DNA of 64,000 bases from assembly GCF_000231445.1 (NCBI RefSeq), contig NZ_AGFR01000003.1, positions 186,001 to 250,000 of the forward strand, written 5' to 3'. This stretch comes from Commensalibacter intestini A911 (GTDB lineage: Bacteria; Pseudomonadota; Alphaproteobacteria; Acetobacterales; Acetobacteraceae). The notes below the pieces were generated by a model that was not told where the DNA came from, did not search any database, and saw nothing but the letters and a program-made list of their open reading frames with translations. The translations under genes were made by a program, and so were the position numbers. Positions 63,691-64,000 of this stretch are shown one piece after another (position 1 is the first letter of the stretch; each line of letters opens with the position of its first letter).

Positions 63691-64000
63691 TTACTTTGAT
63701 ATTGTAACAATAAAAGCTGTATATCCAGCTGCTTCATCCTCTTTAATATTCTCAATGGCTAACTGGTTATTATCTATTAATTTTCCTTGATAAAAAAGTG
63801 CTTTTTTCGATCCCATGACATCCAGCTGTCGGGTCTGAAACCTGGATTGAACCAGTGACCAGCATCAACACCAACACCAAGAATCCACAAGTTCTGTTTA
63901 ATGGCTTCTTGACAGACTTCAATCGCTGCGTTGGGAGTTAATATCATACAGCAATTTCCTCTTAAACGAAAAAAATCTTCGCCTTTTTCATATAGGATAT
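63691..64000 (-). pseudogene. Small protein gene split by a frameshift at A AAA AAG (5' end outside the window)
   Basis: Reading inward from the right edge, a frame encodes LYEKGEDFFRLRGNCC, then AAIEVCQEAIKQNLWILG, then VDAGHWFNPGFRPD and ends MSWDRKKHFFIKEN at TAA 63777. After a -1 shift at the heptamer A AAA AAG (63801-63807), the frame continues ALFYQGKLIDNN, then AIENIKEDEAAGYTAFIVTISK to TAA 63691. The two parts look like one protein. It may be a pseudogene, a homopolymer sequencing error or a programmed frameshift. I do not firmly recognise it; it is reminiscent of small immunity-type proteins. A later ATG at 63947 has GAGGA upstream, but the frame is open beyond it. Confidence 0.6.

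Noticed and set aside
1-64000. tRNA, rRNA, CRISPR or insertion sequence
   Set aside because: I looked through the intergenic regions for tRNA-like T-arms, regular repeat-spacer arrays and transposase motifs and found none. Small RNAs without strong structure could be missed by eye.

Overview
The window looks like a chromosomal segment of an AT-rich alphaproteobacterium, most likely an acetic acid bacterium (Acetobacteraceae) of the low-GC, insect-gut Commensalibacter type. This is inferred from gene content and order: an AroK-AroB fusion, a GNAT-Nudix fusion, a Sua5-type tsaC, an indolepyruvate/pyruvate-decarboxylase-type enzyme, and a hyf-like membrane complex next to phosphatidylserine synthesis genes. 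Nearly everything is housekeeping. I see no rRNA, tRNA, CRISPR array, insertion sequence or prophage.

Layout. 1-5974 (minus): LPS export permeases lptG (cut by the window edge) and lptF, then a run transcribed as cysQ, tsaC, an unknown coiled-coil membrane protein and a GlcD-like FAD oxidase. 6262-8789 (plus): a zinc-ribbon TM2 protein, pepA and holC. 8933-15635 (plus): six tightly packed genes for a hydrogenase-4/complex-I-like membrane complex whose large subunit has lost every nickel-binding cysteine. 15592-23471: pssA-psd, a degenerate methyltransferase, gloB, a DUF2125-like protein, plsC, a YdcF-like protein, ftsEX and a small membrane protein. 23744-28321 (plus): a histidine kinase with a pseudo-receiver, a lone response regulator, hslVU and sufE. 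28450-30147: the ThDP decarboxylase. 30237-32112 (minus): minCDE. 32414-40564 (plus): a GST, two glycosyltransferases, thrS, infC with an apparent AUA start codon, and a large two-domain glycosyltransferase. 40569-44541 (minus): glyS, glyQ and a 3-hydroxyacyl-CoA dehydrogenase-like protein. 44818-54040: a DUF2076 protein, an exo/endonuclease-fold protein, carbonic anhydrase, alaS, gtrA, an OmpA-family porin and aroKB. 54230-63308: a Pro/Gln-rich anchored protein, xerD, accA, a CinA-type protein, an SMP-30 protein, GNAT-Nudix, tlyA, ispA, xseB, a TusA-like protein and an amino-acid permease. The right edge carries part of a small gene split by a frameshift at a canonical -1 slippery heptamer.

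How it fits together. Much of the window serves the cell envelope and division: LPS export (lptFG), phospholipids (pssA, psd, plsC, accA), septum placement and constriction (minCDE, ftsEX), glycan transfer, OmpA and GtrA. A second theme is translation: three aminoacyl-tRNA synthetases, IF3, t6A synthesis and TlyA.

The most interesting system is the hyf-like complex (8933-15635). It keeps the proton-pump membrane arm and the proximal [4Fe-4S] subunit but has no NiFe site, no ferredoxin subunit and no maturation genes, so its electron donor and acceptor cannot be read from the locus. Other points worth following are the AUA start of infC, the slippery frameshift at the right edge, a 17-bp perfect inverted repeat inside a coding end at 45759-45805, and a 17-bp hairpin abutting the glyQ ribosome binding site.
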